This document shows, piece by piece, positions 1 through 7,191 of a stretch of DNA of 11,821 nucleotides. The notes below the pieces were generated by a model that saw only the letters and a list, made by a program, of their open reading frames with translations, was not told where the DNA came from and searched no databases. Source of the DNA: RGIG5299 sp045542315 (GTDB lineage Bacteria > Bacillota > Clostridia > Oscillospirales > RGIG5299). The DNA is taken from contig JAZQKU010000057.1 of the NCBI GenBank assembly GCA_045542315.1, forward strand, positions 1 to 11,821, read 5' to 3'. The position numbers and the translations under genes are program-made. Position 1 is the stretch's first letter; every line of letters begins with the position of its first letter.

Positions 1-18
1 GATTGCCAAAATAAGCAT
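1..18 (-). CDS. tsaD: TsaD (tRNA t6A37 threonylcarbamoyltransferase), first six codons only
   Basis: An ATG on the minus strand (complement of 16-18) opens a frame reading MLILAI and running off the left edge. TsaD proteins commonly begin with an ILAIESSCDET-like strand, and tsaD often follows rimI, so the identification rests on six residues plus gene order. The start lies 3 nt after the rimI stop. An AGAAGG ribosome-binding site sits about 10 nt upstream, inside the end of rimI. TsaD would transfer the threonylcarbamoyl group to A37 of ANN-decoding tRNAs together with TsaB and TsaE. Too little is present to judge integrity. Confidence 0.6.
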
Positions 19-21
19 ATT

Positions 22-453
22 CTAAAAACCTTCTAATGTCATAATAATTGCATCCTCGGTGGGGTCTGCGTAAAAACGCTTTCTCACTCCCACCGCCTTA
101 AAGCCGAATTTTTCATAAAGGGAAACGGCTGCCGCATTGGAGGCTCTGACCTCCAGGGAAACGAAGCGTAAAGCCCTTTCCTTTCCCGCCGAAACTATCC
201 TTTCGGTAAGAGCCGAGCCGATGCCTCTTTTTCTCGCCCTTTTCGTAACGGCGATATTCGTAACGTAGCCCTCGTCCAAAACTACCTGAAGCCCCGCATA
301 GCCGAGGATATCTCCCTCCTCCTCGAATAGGAAGAAAAGGGTTCCCGCCTCTGCGGATTCGGTTATGGCATTTTCACTCCAAGGCTCGGAAAAGCATTCC
401 CGCTCGAGGGCGGCGACAGCCCTTTCGTCTCCGGGAGAATAATCTCTTATCAT
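22..453 (-). CDS. rimI: Ribosomal protein S18-alanine N-acetyltransferase RimI (GNAT family)
   Basis: This 143-residue single-domain GNAT enzyme is the usual RimI size. The family transfers acetyl from acetyl-CoA to the N-terminal alanine of ribosomal protein S18; it is cytoplasmic. Visible features: the acetyl-CoA pyrophosphate loop R74-K-R-G77-I-G79; the LEVRASN stretch with E101 where RimI has its catalytic glutamate; N106; and Y113 in SLYEKFGF, where the family has its general-acid tyrosine. The N-terminal CFSEPWSENAI segment (20-30) is the typical RimI substrate-side motif. The start overlaps the phosphatase stop by 4 nt (ATGA), with GAGGACGG upstream as a likely ribosome-binding site. 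Position between the polA/phosphatase pair and tsaD supports RimI over a generic GNAT, although related GNATs with other protein targets cannot be excluded. Confidence 0.92.
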   Translation of the reverse strand: MIRDYSPGDERAVAALERECFSEPWSENAITESAEAGTLFFLFEEEGDILGYAGLQVVLDEGYVTNIAVTKRARKRGIGSALTERIVSAGKERALRFVSLEVRASNAAAVSLYEKFGFKAVGVRKRFYADPTEDAIIMTLEGF

Positions 454-857
454 AGAATTCCGTCCTCAATAAATTCGTCCACCGCATCGAATATCTCGTT
501 GCGGCAGGTGCGGTAGGTATCCATATCTCCGCCAAAGGGATCGTTTATTCCAAGAACGAATATCTTCAATTTGTCGATGCCGAGAGCCTCTAAAAGCTCT
601 GCGTGGGAGGCCGACATACAGACGATGGCGTCCGCCCCTTCAAGGTCGTCGTAGCTGAGCTGACGGGAAAGATGGGATGAGATGTCGATTCCCGCTTCCT
701 TCATCACCGCCACGCCGTTTTCTGCGGCAAGACCGCCGTCGGCCGAAAGACCGCGGCTGATTATCTCATATCCCGCGCCCTTTTTAGATTTAAGATAGCC
801 CTCTGCCATGGGGCTTCTGCAGGTGTTACCCGTGCAGACGAAAATAATTTTCTTCAT
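450..857 (-). CDS. Low-molecular-weight protein phosphatase, YwlE-like (arginine-phosphatase signature)
   Basis: This 135-residue LMW-PTP-fold protein carries the P-loop C8-T-G-N-T-C-R14-S near the N-terminus and the general-acid loop DPFGG with D106. C8 is the nucleophile and R14 the phosphate-binding arginine of the C(X)5R signature. In the LMW-PTP family a Thr in the GN-T-CRS position (T12 here; Ile in many tyrosine phosphatases) is the residue reported to favour phosphoarginine in Bacillus YwlE, the partner of the McsB kinase. I therefore prefer protein-arginine phosphatase, with tyrosine phosphatase as the alternative; neither mcsB nor a tyrosine kinase is in the window. Its ATG shares one base with the polA TGA, and its TGA overlaps the rimI ATG, so the three are almost certainly translated from one mRNA. 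Confidence 0.9.
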   Translation of the reverse strand: MKKIIFVCTGNTCRSPMAEGYLKSKKGAGYEIISRGLSADGGLAAENGVAVMKEAGIDISSHLSRQLSYDDLEGADAIVCMSASHAELLEALGIDKLKIFVLGINDPFGGDMDTYRTCRNEIFDAVDEFIEDGIL

Positions 858-3388
858 CAGTCTTTTGCCTCGAACCAGCTTTTTCCGATATTTACGTCGG
901 CGGTAAGCGCCACCTTCATAGAAACCGCCTTTTCCATTTCCTCCTTAAGCAGAGCCGCCGCTCTTTCGGCATCCTTTTCAGCCGCCTCGAGAATAAGCTC
1001 GTCGTGTACCTGGAGGATAAGACGTGCATCAAGCTTTTCCTGCTTAAGTCGCGCAAAAACGTTTACCATTGCAATTTTAATTATGTCGGCCGCCGTGCCC
1101 TGAATGGGAGCGTTTCGCGCCACCCTTTCACCGAAGGAGCGAAGCATATGATTAGATGAGGCAAGCTCGGGCAGATAGCGTCTTCTTCCGAAAACGGTGG
1201 TAACGAAGCCCTGCTCCTTGGCCTTTTCGATGCCCTCGGTCATAAAGCGGTCAACACCCTTGAAGGTGTTTAAATAGCTTTGGATATAATCTCTGGCTTC
1301 CCTGTTGGAGACCCCGATGTCCTTAGCGAGGGAGAAGGCGCCGATGCCGTAAACGATTCCGAAGTTTACCGCCTTTGCACGCGACCTCATAAGCGGAGTT
1401 ACGAAGTCGGGATGCATTTTAAACACCTCGGAGGCGGTCTTTGTGTGGATATCCTCGTTGTGAATGAAGGCGTCCCGCATCTCCTCATCCTTTGCAATGT
1501 CGGCAAGAACGCGAAGCTCGATTTGTGAATAGTCGCCGTCGATAAGCAAAAATCCCTCTTTGGCGATAAACATTTTGCGAAGCTCTCTGCCCTCTTCCCT
1601 TCTCACGGGAATATTTTGCAAATTCGGCTCCTTTGAGGATATTCTTCCCGTTTGGGTGACCGTCTGCAAAAATGTGGAGTGTATTCTTCCGTCGGCGGCG
1701 ATCTGCTTTAAAAGACCGTCGGCATAGGTGGATTTAAGCTTTGAAAGGCTGCGGTATTCAAGGATAAGCTCTATTATCGGGTGAGTACCTTTAAGCTTTT
1801 CAAGAGTCTGCGCGTCGGTTGAATAGCCGCTCTTCGTCTTTTTGCGGGACTTAAGCCCTATCTCCTCGAAAAGCACCTCGCCAAGCTGCTTGGGAGAGTT
1901 TAGGTTAAAGCTCTTGCCCGCAAGCGAATATATCTCTTTGGTAACTCTTTCTATTTCGGTGCCGAGCATGGCGCTGTATCTTTTAAGAGCGTTACTGTCT
2001 GCCTTGAAGCCTCTGTGCTCCATTTCGGCAAGCACCTTGGTAAGCGGAAGCTCTATTTCATTGTAAAGAGCCGTCATTTCAAGCTTTGCAAGAGATGAAA
2101 GCGCCTCGTCGCGAAGCTTCGGTAAAAGCACGGTGCAGTCTGCGTCATGGGAGGTTTCGGTTTCAAGCAGCTCGGAAACGGCGCCCGAAAGGGTGTATCC
2201 CGACGCGGAAGGATTTAACAGATACGCCGCCGTTTCGGCGTCGAAGGTAACTCCCGAAAGCTCAAATCCGTTTGCAAGGGAAAGACGGTAAAGCTCCTTT
2301 GCGCCGAAGGTTATCTTTTTAATATTTTCATCTTCAATAACGGACCTTAACTCCGAAAAGTGTTCCGAGGGCAAGGCGCAAAGCTCTCCGTTATCTTCAA
2401 AATAAAGGATATTTTCCTTTAAAAAGAGATAGATCTCCGCCTTACTTTTTAAAATCTCAAGGGCTTCCTTTGCAGACAGCTCCCTTTTCGTGACCGAAAA
2501 CGAGCTTTTTTCCGTATCGAAGACCTCGGCGGGAGCAAGCTTTTTTATAATTGAATTAAATCCCAGATACCGAAGAGCCGCAAGCAGCTTTTCGGTGGCG
2601 GTAACGTTATATGAAAGCTCCTCGAAATTTATTTCGACGGGGACGTTTTTATCAATGGTTACGAGCTTTTTACTCAAAAAAGCCATTTCCTTATCGGCAA
2701 TAAGCTTTTCTTTTTTACTGCCCTTCAGATCCTCGATATTTTCATAAAGATTTTCAAGAGTGCCGTATTCCTTTATAAGGTCGAAGGCGCTCTTCTCTCC
2801 GATTCCCTTTACACCCGGGACGTTATCGGAGCTATCACCCATAAGAGCCTTTACCTCGATAAGCTTATCGGGCGTTACGCCGTAGCGGGAAACGACCTCG
2901 GCTTCTCCCATAAGCTCGGTGGCGGTTTCGTGATTTTTCGTTACGGTGAGGGCTACCGCGGTGTTTTCGGTAATAAGCTGAAGATCGTCCTTATCGCCTG
3001 TGAGTATTATGCAGCTGTGCTTTCCCTTGGCGCGCTCGGAAACGGTGCCGATTATATCGTCGGCCTCAAAGCCGGCAAGCTCAACGCAGGTTATATCCAT
3101 TGCGGAAAGAAGCTTTTTGAGAAGCGGCATCTGCGCCGCAAGCTCCTCCGGCATTCCCTTTCTTGTTGCCTTGTAGCCGTCGTACATTTTGTGACGGAAG
3201 GTGGGCTCCTTTCGGTCAAAGGCGCAGATTATTCCGTCGGGGCTGTAATCGGCAATGCTTTTAAGTAAAAGGTTGGCAAAGCCGTAAACGGCGTTGGTGG
3301 GTATGCCCTCGGAATTGGTAAGCATACTCTTTACGCCGTAAAAGGCACGGTTTATTATACTGTTACCGTCGATAACGAGAATTCTCAT
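857..3388 (-). CDS. polA: DNA polymerase I (family A) with 5'-3' exonuclease and degenerate 3'-5' exonuclease domain
   Basis: This 843-residue polymerase fills gaps and removes RNA primers in replication and repair. Residues 1-290 form the 5'-3' exonuclease (LVIDGNS at 4-10, FDRKEP at 57-62, GFEADD at 106-111, LTGDKDDLQLI at 129-139, MGDSSDN at 183-189). Residues about 300-440 correspond to the 3'-5' exonuclease fold, but the metal-binding D-x-E of motif I is absent (IYLFLKEN instead) and the later motifs are poor, so proofreading is probably lost, as in Bacillus and Thermus enzymes. The polymerase module has motif A DYSQIELR (D619), motif B R668-x3-K672-x3-F676-x3-Y680, and motif C VHDE (D796). 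F676 matches the E. coli F762 position that discriminates against dideoxynucleotides. The start is fixed by MRILVIDGNS, the usual polA N-terminus. First gene of the operon with phosphatase and rimI. Confidence 0.98.
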   Translation of the reverse strand: MRILVIDGNSIINRAFYGVKSMLTNSEGIPTNAVYGFANLLLKSIADYSPDGIICAFDRKEPTFRHKMYDGYKATRKGMPEELAAQMPLLKKLLSAMDITCVELAGFEADDIIGTVSERAKGKHSCIILTGDKDDLQLITENTAVALTVTKNHETATELMGEAEVVSRYGVTPDKLIEVKALMGDSSDNVPGVKGIGEKSAFDLIKEYGTLENLYENIEDLKGSKKEKLIADKEMAFLSKKLVTIDKNVPVEINFEELSYNVTATEKLLAALRYLGFNSIIKKLAPAEVFDTEKSSFSVTKRELSAKEALEILKSKAEIYLFLKENILYFEDNGELCALPSEHFSELRSVIEDENIKKITFGAKELYRLSLANGFELSGVTFDAETAAYLLNPSASGYTLSGAVSELLETETSHDADCTVLLPKLRDEALSSLAKLEMTALYNEIELPLTKVLAEMEHRGFKADSNALKRYSAMLGTEIERVTKEIYSLAGKSFNLNSPKQLGEVLFEEIGLKSRKKTKSGYSTDAQTLEKLKGTHPIIELILEYRSLSKLKSTYADGLLKQIAADGRIHSTFLQTVTQTGRISSKEPNLQNIPVRREEGRELRKMFIAKEGFLLIDGDYSQIELRVLADIAKDEEMRDAFIHNEDIHTKTASEVFKMHPDFVTPLMRSRAKAVNFGIVYGIGAFSLAKDIGVSNREARDYIQSYLNTFKGVDRFMTEGIEKAKEQGFVTTVFGRRRYLPELASSNHMLRSFGERVARNAPIQGTAADIIKIAMVNVFARLKQEKLDARLILQVHDELILEAAEKDAERAAALLKEEMEKAVSMKVALTADVNIGKSWFEAKD

Positions 3389-3430
3389 AATTTTTGCTCA
3401 CTTTCGGCAAGATATAATAGTTCATTATAT

Positions 3431-3459
3431 ATTTTACCACCTTTTTCTCTTAAAATCAA
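3431..3459 (-). promoter_or_regulatory. Sigma-A-type promoter for the polA operon
   Basis: Read on the minus strand: TTGATT (complement of 3454-3459), a 17-bp spacer, then TAAAAT (complement of 3431-3436). Transcription would begin near 3424, giving a short leader before the polA ATG at 3388. It lies just downstream of the glp operon terminator. An overlapping TATAAT-like element a few bases further down has no matching -35. Confidence 0.7.
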
Positions 3460-3460
3460 T

Positions 3461-3509
3461 GTAAAAAAGAAAAAGTCGCGGCAGAGTTTTAACTCTTTTC
3501 TGCCGCGAC
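3461..3509 (-). terminator. Rho-independent terminator of the glp operon
   Basis: An 11-bp perfect stem (3475-3485 with 3499-3509, GTCGCGGCAGA against its complement) surrounds a loop with a small secondary pairing. On the minus strand it is followed by a T-rich run, TTTTTCTTTTTT (complement of 3463-3474). It begins 9 nt beyond the glpP stop and ends just before the polA promoter. Confidence 0.9.
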
Positions 3510-3518
3510 GTTATTAAA

Positions 3519-4052
3519 TTATATCCAAAGCTGCTTTTTGCCAACCGAAACGTTGGCGGCGCCGCAGGCCTCTGCCTGCTTTATTTCTTCCTTTGTTTCA
3601 ATAATTCCGCCGAGTATTACGGGAATATCGGTTTCCTTGCTTAATCTCGGCACTATTTTTGTTATAACTCCGGGCATAATTTCCATCATTGAGGGCTTTG
3701 AGTTTTTCACCGCCTCAACGGTGGTTTCAACCGAATGGCTATCGACTATGAAAAAGCGCTGGACCGTTTGCATTCCGAGATTTTTGGCAAGCTTTACCAT
3801 ATTGCTTCGGGTAGTGATTATTCCGTCTATCCCGAGATCCTTAACAAACTTAAGTCCAAACTCGTCCTTTCCTATTCCCTCGGCAAGATCTATGTGAATG
3901 AAAATTCTCTTGTTTGCTTCCTTTGCCTTTTTTGCCTGCTTTGCAAGAAGCGCAATATTGGGATTTAACAAAAACACCGTTTTTACATCGGTATTTATCG
4001 CCTCATCGAACATTTCGTTTCTTACGGCCGCTATAACAAATCCGCTTTTCAT
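3519..4052 (-). CDS. glpP: GlpP, glycerol-3-phosphate-responsive transcription antiterminator
   Basis: This 177-residue TIM-barrel-type protein belongs to the GlpP family. In Bacillus subtilis, GlpP with glycerol 3-phosphate binds the leader mRNA of glp genes and prevents termination. Family landmarks: GFVIAAVR at 4-11, FIHIDLAEGIGKDEFG at 51-66, DGIITTRSNM at 76-85, QRFFIVDS at 98-105, EIMPG at 124-128, PVILGGIIET at 144-153, and the C-terminal LW at 175-176. The length is close to the usual 180-190. A GGGTGAGAG ribosome-binding site lies just upstream of the ATG, 15 nt after the DUF1667 stop, so it is last in the operon. A terminator hairpin in the leader of this same operon is the obvious target, implying autoregulation. 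Confidence in family is high; the RNA target is inferred. Confidence 0.95.
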   Translation of the reverse strand: MKSGFVIAAVRNEMFDEAINTDVKTVFLLNPNIALLAKQAKKAKEANKRIFIHIDLAEGIGKDEFGLKFVKDLGIDGIITTRSNMVKLAKNLGMQTVQRFFIVDSHSVETTVEAVKNSKPSMMEIMPGVITKIVPRLSKETDIPVILGGIIETKEEIKQAEACGAANVSVGKKQLWI

Positions 4053-4067
4053 ACTCTCACCCGTGGT

Positions 4068-4403
4068 TTAAAGATTTTGCGTTGCAACTACCCTTGAGCC
4101 CATTACGTCTTCTATTATAACATCTCCAACTGAAATAGGCAAGTCGGGAGAGCATTTATTTATAATTTCCATTGCTTTTTTTATATCTTTTTTGGATATT
4201 GCAGTTTCGGTTTTTACCGAAAGAAGCTCTCCGTTTTTGCATCTCACCGTGGTGGTAAGGGTTCTTCGCGGGTCAATCAGCTCGTTTTTACCGTATTCGG
4301 CGCCTCTTTTGCAGCCGTTTCCCGTAACGGTTATATTGCCGTTTTCATCATTTACGGTAAGCTTGCACCCAATGGGGCAGACTATACACACAAGCTCCTT
4401 CAT
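4068..4403 (-). CDS. DUF1667 cysteine-rich protein, candidate iron-sulfur partner of the G3P oxidoreductases
   Basis: This 111-residue protein begins with a cysteine motif, C6-x2-C9-P-x2-C13, then C31 in GNGCKRG, and has C55 and C84 further on. This pattern and length match DUF1667, a family commonly found beside GlpA-like dehydrogenases and FAD oxidoreductases in Firmicutes. The first four cysteines look suited to bind a metal or an Fe-S cluster, so a role as electron-transfer subunit, filling the place of GlpC in enterobacterial GlpABC, is plausible. This is inference: no biochemical role is established that I can cite. Its ATG overlaps the TGA of the preceding oxidoreductase gene by 4 nt, with a TTGGAGGAAG ribosome-binding site, indicating translational coupling. 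Confidence 0.88.
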   Translation of the reverse strand: MKELVCIVCPIGCKLTVNDENGNITVTGNGCKRGAEYGKNELIDPRRTLTTTVRCKNGELLSVKTETAISKKDIKKAMEIINKCSPDLPISVGDVIIEDVMGSRVVATQNL

Positions 4404-5644
4404 TTTGCTTCCTCCAATCCGAAATAAAGCTTTTGGGTTTTTGAAAACGCCGATGCATCAAGCTTAAGCGTTTCCATTTCTCCGGGAGTTACCTTTGCCT
4501 TTTTCTTTGAATATACCGTTTCGCCGTTTTCGTTTTTAACGGTTACCGTTACGTTTCTGTATTCCGCCGCCACTCTGAAATAGAATGAAGCATCTTCATT
4601 TTTCGTAATTATCTGCGGAACGGTGTAGCGGATTCTTCCATCGGTTTCAACCTCTACAAGGGTGTCCTTTTCCAGTTCGCCCTTTACCCTCTTTGCAGCG
4701 CTTTCGCCTGCGATTTCAGCCTCGTTTGAAACGTAGTCGACAAGGTCGTGAACGTGAAGCACGTTGCCCGCAGAGAAAATTCCCTCCACCGAGGTTTCGC
4801 GGTTCTGATCACAGATTGCGCCGTTGGTTATGCGGTCTATTTTTACTCCTGCTCTTACGGTAAGCTCGTTTTCGGGAATAAGTCCAACCGAGAAAAGAAT
4901 GGTATCGCACTCGATTACTCTTTCGGTCCCCTCAATTATCCTTTTGTTTTCATCCAACGATGCCAGCGTTACCGCGCTTACTCTGTCTTTTCCGTGAATC
5001 TGTTTTACGGTGGTGCTCAAAAGAAGGGGGATATCGAAATCATTTAAGCACTGCTCGATATTTCGTGCAAGTCCGCTCGAATAGCTGTTTATCTCGCAGA
5101 CCGCCTCTACCTTGGCGCCCTCAAGAGTCATTCTTCGAGCCATTATAAGACCGATATCACCCGAGCCTACTATCAAAACCTTTTTGCCGGGCATATAGCC
5201 TTCTTTGTTTACAAGCTTCTGCGCCGTGCCTGCGCTGAATATTCCCGCAGGACGCTCGCCTACGATTTCAAGCGCACCCTTTGAGCGCTCGCGACAACCC
5301 ATTGCAAGAATTATTGCATCTGCCTCTATTTCAAAAATGCCGCGCTCGGGGCTTACCGCCGTTATAACCCTTTCGGAGGTTATATCGATAACGGTGGTGT
5401 TAAGCTCGTAGCAAATTCCGAGCTCCTTTATCTGCTTTTCATATTTCCAGGCATATTCGGGACCGGTTAACTCCTCGTTGAATTTATGAAGTCCGAAGCC
5501 GTTGTGAATGCACTGGGTGACTATGCCGCCGAGAAACTCGTTTCTCTCAATTATAATTATATCCTTAACTCCGCTTTTATAAGCCGCGATTGCCGCTGAC
5601 ATACCCGCAGAGCCGCCGCCGATTATTGCAATTTGCTTTTTCAT
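4400..5644 (-). CDS. NAD(P)/FAD-dependent oxidoreductase of the glycerol-3-phosphate operon
   Basis: This 414-residue two-dinucleotide-binding flavoprotein has an FAD-binding GGGSAG at 9-14, ILAMGCRER at 112-120, an NAD(P)-binding G160-S-G-D-I-G165, and the second FAD contact GIFSAGN at 288-294 with a following helix. No redox-active CxxC is seen, so it is not a thioredoxin-reductase-type disulfide enzyme. It resembles the FAD subunits that accompany GlpA-like or opine/sarcosine-type dehydrogenases. A beta-rich tail of about 80 residues (330-414) follows the core. It probably passes electrons from the GlpA-like enzyme, via Fe-S centres, to NAD or another carrier. An upstream in-frame ATG at 5653 overlaps the previous stop, but the AAGGA abuts it directly; the ATG at 5644 has the proper 9-nt spacing, so I chose that. 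Confidence 0.85.
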   Translation of the reverse strand: MKKQIAIIGGGSAGMSAAIAAYKSGVKDIIIIERNEFLGGIVTQCIHNGFGLHKFNEELTGPEYAWKYEKQIKELGICYELNTTVIDITSERVITAVSPERGIFEIEADAIILAMGCRERSKGALEIVGERPAGIFSAGTAQKLVNKEGYMPGKKVLIVGSGDIGLIMARRMTLEGAKVEAVCEINSYSSGLARNIEQCLNDFDIPLLLSTTVKQIHGKDRVSAVTLASLDENKRIIEGTERVIECDTILFSVGLIPENELTVRAGVKIDRITNGAICDQNRETSVEGIFSAGNVLHVHDLVDYVSNEAEIAGESAAKRVKGELEKDTLVEVETDGRIRYTVPQIITKNEDASFYFRVAAEYRNVTVTVKNENGETVYSKKKAKVTPGEMETLKLDASAFSKTQKLYFGLEEAK

Positions 5645-5649
5645 CTTTT

Positions 5650-7074
5650 TCATTCCTTCGTTCTGCCCATTACTATTTTGGAGCCCTTGCCCTTTTTGGT
5701 AATTTCGGTAATCGGGATATTAAGCTCTTTGGAAATAAGCTTCATTATTGAGGGGGAGCAAAATCCTCCCTGACATCTGCCCATCTGCGATCTCGTGCGT
5801 CTTTTAACTCCGTCGAGGTCAAGCGGACGGGGCTCGGCGTTAAGAGCCTCAACTATTTCTCCCTCCGAGATGCGCTCGCATCTGCAAACGATTTTTCCGT
5901 AGGCACCGTTATTTCTTATTGCCGCGTTTTTCTCCTCAAGCGAAGCGTCGGCAAACCAGCTCATTGATTTTCTTACGGGGTTAAAGTCGCCCTTTTCGTT
6001 AAGAGGAATAATCTTGCCAACCATCTTTGCAACCTCTTTTGCAATGGCGGGCGACGAGGTAAGTCCGGGCGACTCGATAGCCGCAACGTTTATAAAATTC
6101 TCCTTGGGTGAATTTATTATAAAATCACCCGTTGAGCCAACGGCTCTGATGCCGCAAAAGGAGGTTATTCTTGCGCCCTTGGGAATTTGATTCATTTCCT
6201 TTGCGGTTTCGGTAATTACCGTTAAAATGCCGTTTGCAGTGGTGGATTTATCCTCCTTTTCGGTTATATCCTCGGAGGTGGGGCCAAGCAAAATATTGCC
6301 GTGAACGGTGGGAGTGACAACTATTCCCTTTCCCATTTTGGAGGGAGTTCTGAAAATCGTGTGGCTTGCAACGCCCTCAAATCCTCTGTCAAGAAGGACG
6401 TATTCGCCGCGTCTGGGGGTTATTTCAAAGGAATCGTCGCCAACCATTTTTGCAATTTTATCGGAAAAAACACCTGCCGCATTAATAACTACGCGCGCCT
6501 CTACCGATTCATTCTCCCCAAATACTGTATATCCGCCCTCGGTTTTCTCAATATTCAAAACCTCAAAGCCGCGCTTTAAAGAAACGCCGTTATCCATTGC
6601 GTTGCCAACCGCCGCGATTGCAAGCTCATAAGGCGAGATAATTGCACCCGTGGGGGCGTAAAGTGCCGAGGTGGCGTTATCGGAAACGTTTGGCTCCATT
6701 TCTTTAAGCTCTGCCTTGTCGATTATGCGAAGGCCCTTTACGCCGTTTGTGTTTCCTCTTTTCAAAAGCATTGCAAGGGTTTCTTCATCTTCCTTGTCAA
6801 AGGCAATTACAAGCGAGCCGTTTCGCTTGAATTTTACTCCAAGCTCCTTGCAAAGCTCCTCCATCATTTCAGAGCCCAAAACGTTCATTTCCGCCTTTTT
6901 ACTGCCTTCCTTTGCGTCAAAGCCCGCATGAACGATTGCGGTGTTTGCCTTGGTGGCGCCCATTGCAACGTCGTTTTCCTTTTCAAGAATGCAAGCAGAA
7001 AGCGAATATCTCGAAAGCTCTCTTGCTATAACACCGCCAACAACGCCCGCGCCGATAATTACAACATCATACAT
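5650..7074 (-). CDS. glpA: GlpA-like FAD-dependent glycerol-3-phosphate dehydrogenase with C-terminal [2Fe-2S] domain
   Basis: This 474-residue protein oxidises glycerol 3-phosphate to dihydroxyacetone phosphate if it behaves like its family. Residues 1-365 form a DAO-type flavoprotein fold: VVIIGAGVVG at 4-13 for FAD, GATKANTAIVHAGFD at 39-53, INAAGVFSD at 197-205, and a C-terminal FAD contact near AAIESPGLTSSPA (331-343). Residues 390-450 are a BFD-like [2Fe-2S] domain with C397-x-C399 and C434-x4-C439, the arrangement seen in GlpA. The chosen start gives a standard MYDVVIIGAG N-terminus with GGGAG upstream. The longer frame opening at 7113 would translate the leader hairpin and is rejected. 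First gene of the operon; the related family of L-2-hydroxyglutarate oxidases is a less likely alternative given glpP nearby. Confidence 0.88.
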   Translation of the reverse strand: MYDVVIIGAGVVGGVIARELSRYSLSACILEKENDVAMGATKANTAIVHAGFDAKEGSKKAEMNVLGSEMMEELCKELGVKFKRNGSLVIAFDKEDEETLAMLLKRGNTNGVKGLRIIDKAELKEMEPNVSDNATSALYAPTGAIISPYELAIAAVGNAMDNGVSLKRGFEVLNIEKTEGGYTVFGENESVEARVVINAAGVFSDKIAKMVGDDSFEITPRRGEYVLLDRGFEGVASHTIFRTPSKMGKGIVVTPTVHGNILLGPTSEDITEKEDKSTTANGILTVITETAKEMNQIPKGARITSFCGIRAVGSTGDFIINSPKENFINVAAIESPGLTSSPAIAKEVAKMVGKIIPLNEKGDFNPVRKSMSWFADASLEEKNAAIRNNGAYGKIVCRCERISEGEIVEALNAEPRPLDLDGVKRRTRSQMGRCQGGFCSPSIMKLISKELNIPITEITKKGKGSKIVMGRTKE

Positions 7075-7091
7075 TTTTAACACTCCCAAAT

Positions 7092-7140
7092 AAAAAAAGA
7101 CGCACCAAAACAAACCACAAGGGTTTGTTTTGATACGTCT
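7092..7140 (-). promoter_or_regulatory. Leader terminator hairpin of the glp operon, probable GlpP antitermination target
   Basis: Minus-strand RNA forms a 19-bp stem from the complement of 7122-7140 and of 7098-7116 with a 5-nt loop, followed at once by seven U (complement of 7092-7098, the first also closing the stem), then the ribosome-binding site and ATG of glpA at 7074. Two stem positions are U-G wobbles in the minus-strand RNA but would be A-C mismatches in plus-strand RNA, so the minus strand is the functional one. A terminator inside a leader of about 80 nt, in an operon encoding GlpP, matches the known glp antitermination arrangement. Confidence 0.88.
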
Positions 7141-7161
7141 CCAATACTCTGTATCGCAGTA

Positions 7162-7190
7162 ATTATATCACATATAATCGCAAAAGTCAA
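7162..7190 (-). promoter_or_regulatory. Near-consensus sigma-A promoter of the glp operon
   Basis: Minus strand: TTGACT (complement of 7185-7190), 17-bp spacer, TATAAT (complement of 7162-7167). Transcription would start around 7155, about 15 nt before the leader hairpin. Such a strong promoter suits control by termination rather than by initiation. Confidence 0.88.
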
Positions 7191-7191
7191 T

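Noticed and set aside
1280..3268. Plus-strand open frames inside polA
   Set aside because: They are antisense to a full-length, motif-rich polymerase gene, have no ribosome-binding sites of note and no recognisable domains.
7075..7113. N-terminal extension of the GlpA-like protein (13 extra residues, MFWCVFFYLGVLK)
   Set aside because: It would be translated from the terminator hairpin and U-run of the leader. The ATG at 7074 has a good ribosome-binding site and gives the standard N-terminus.
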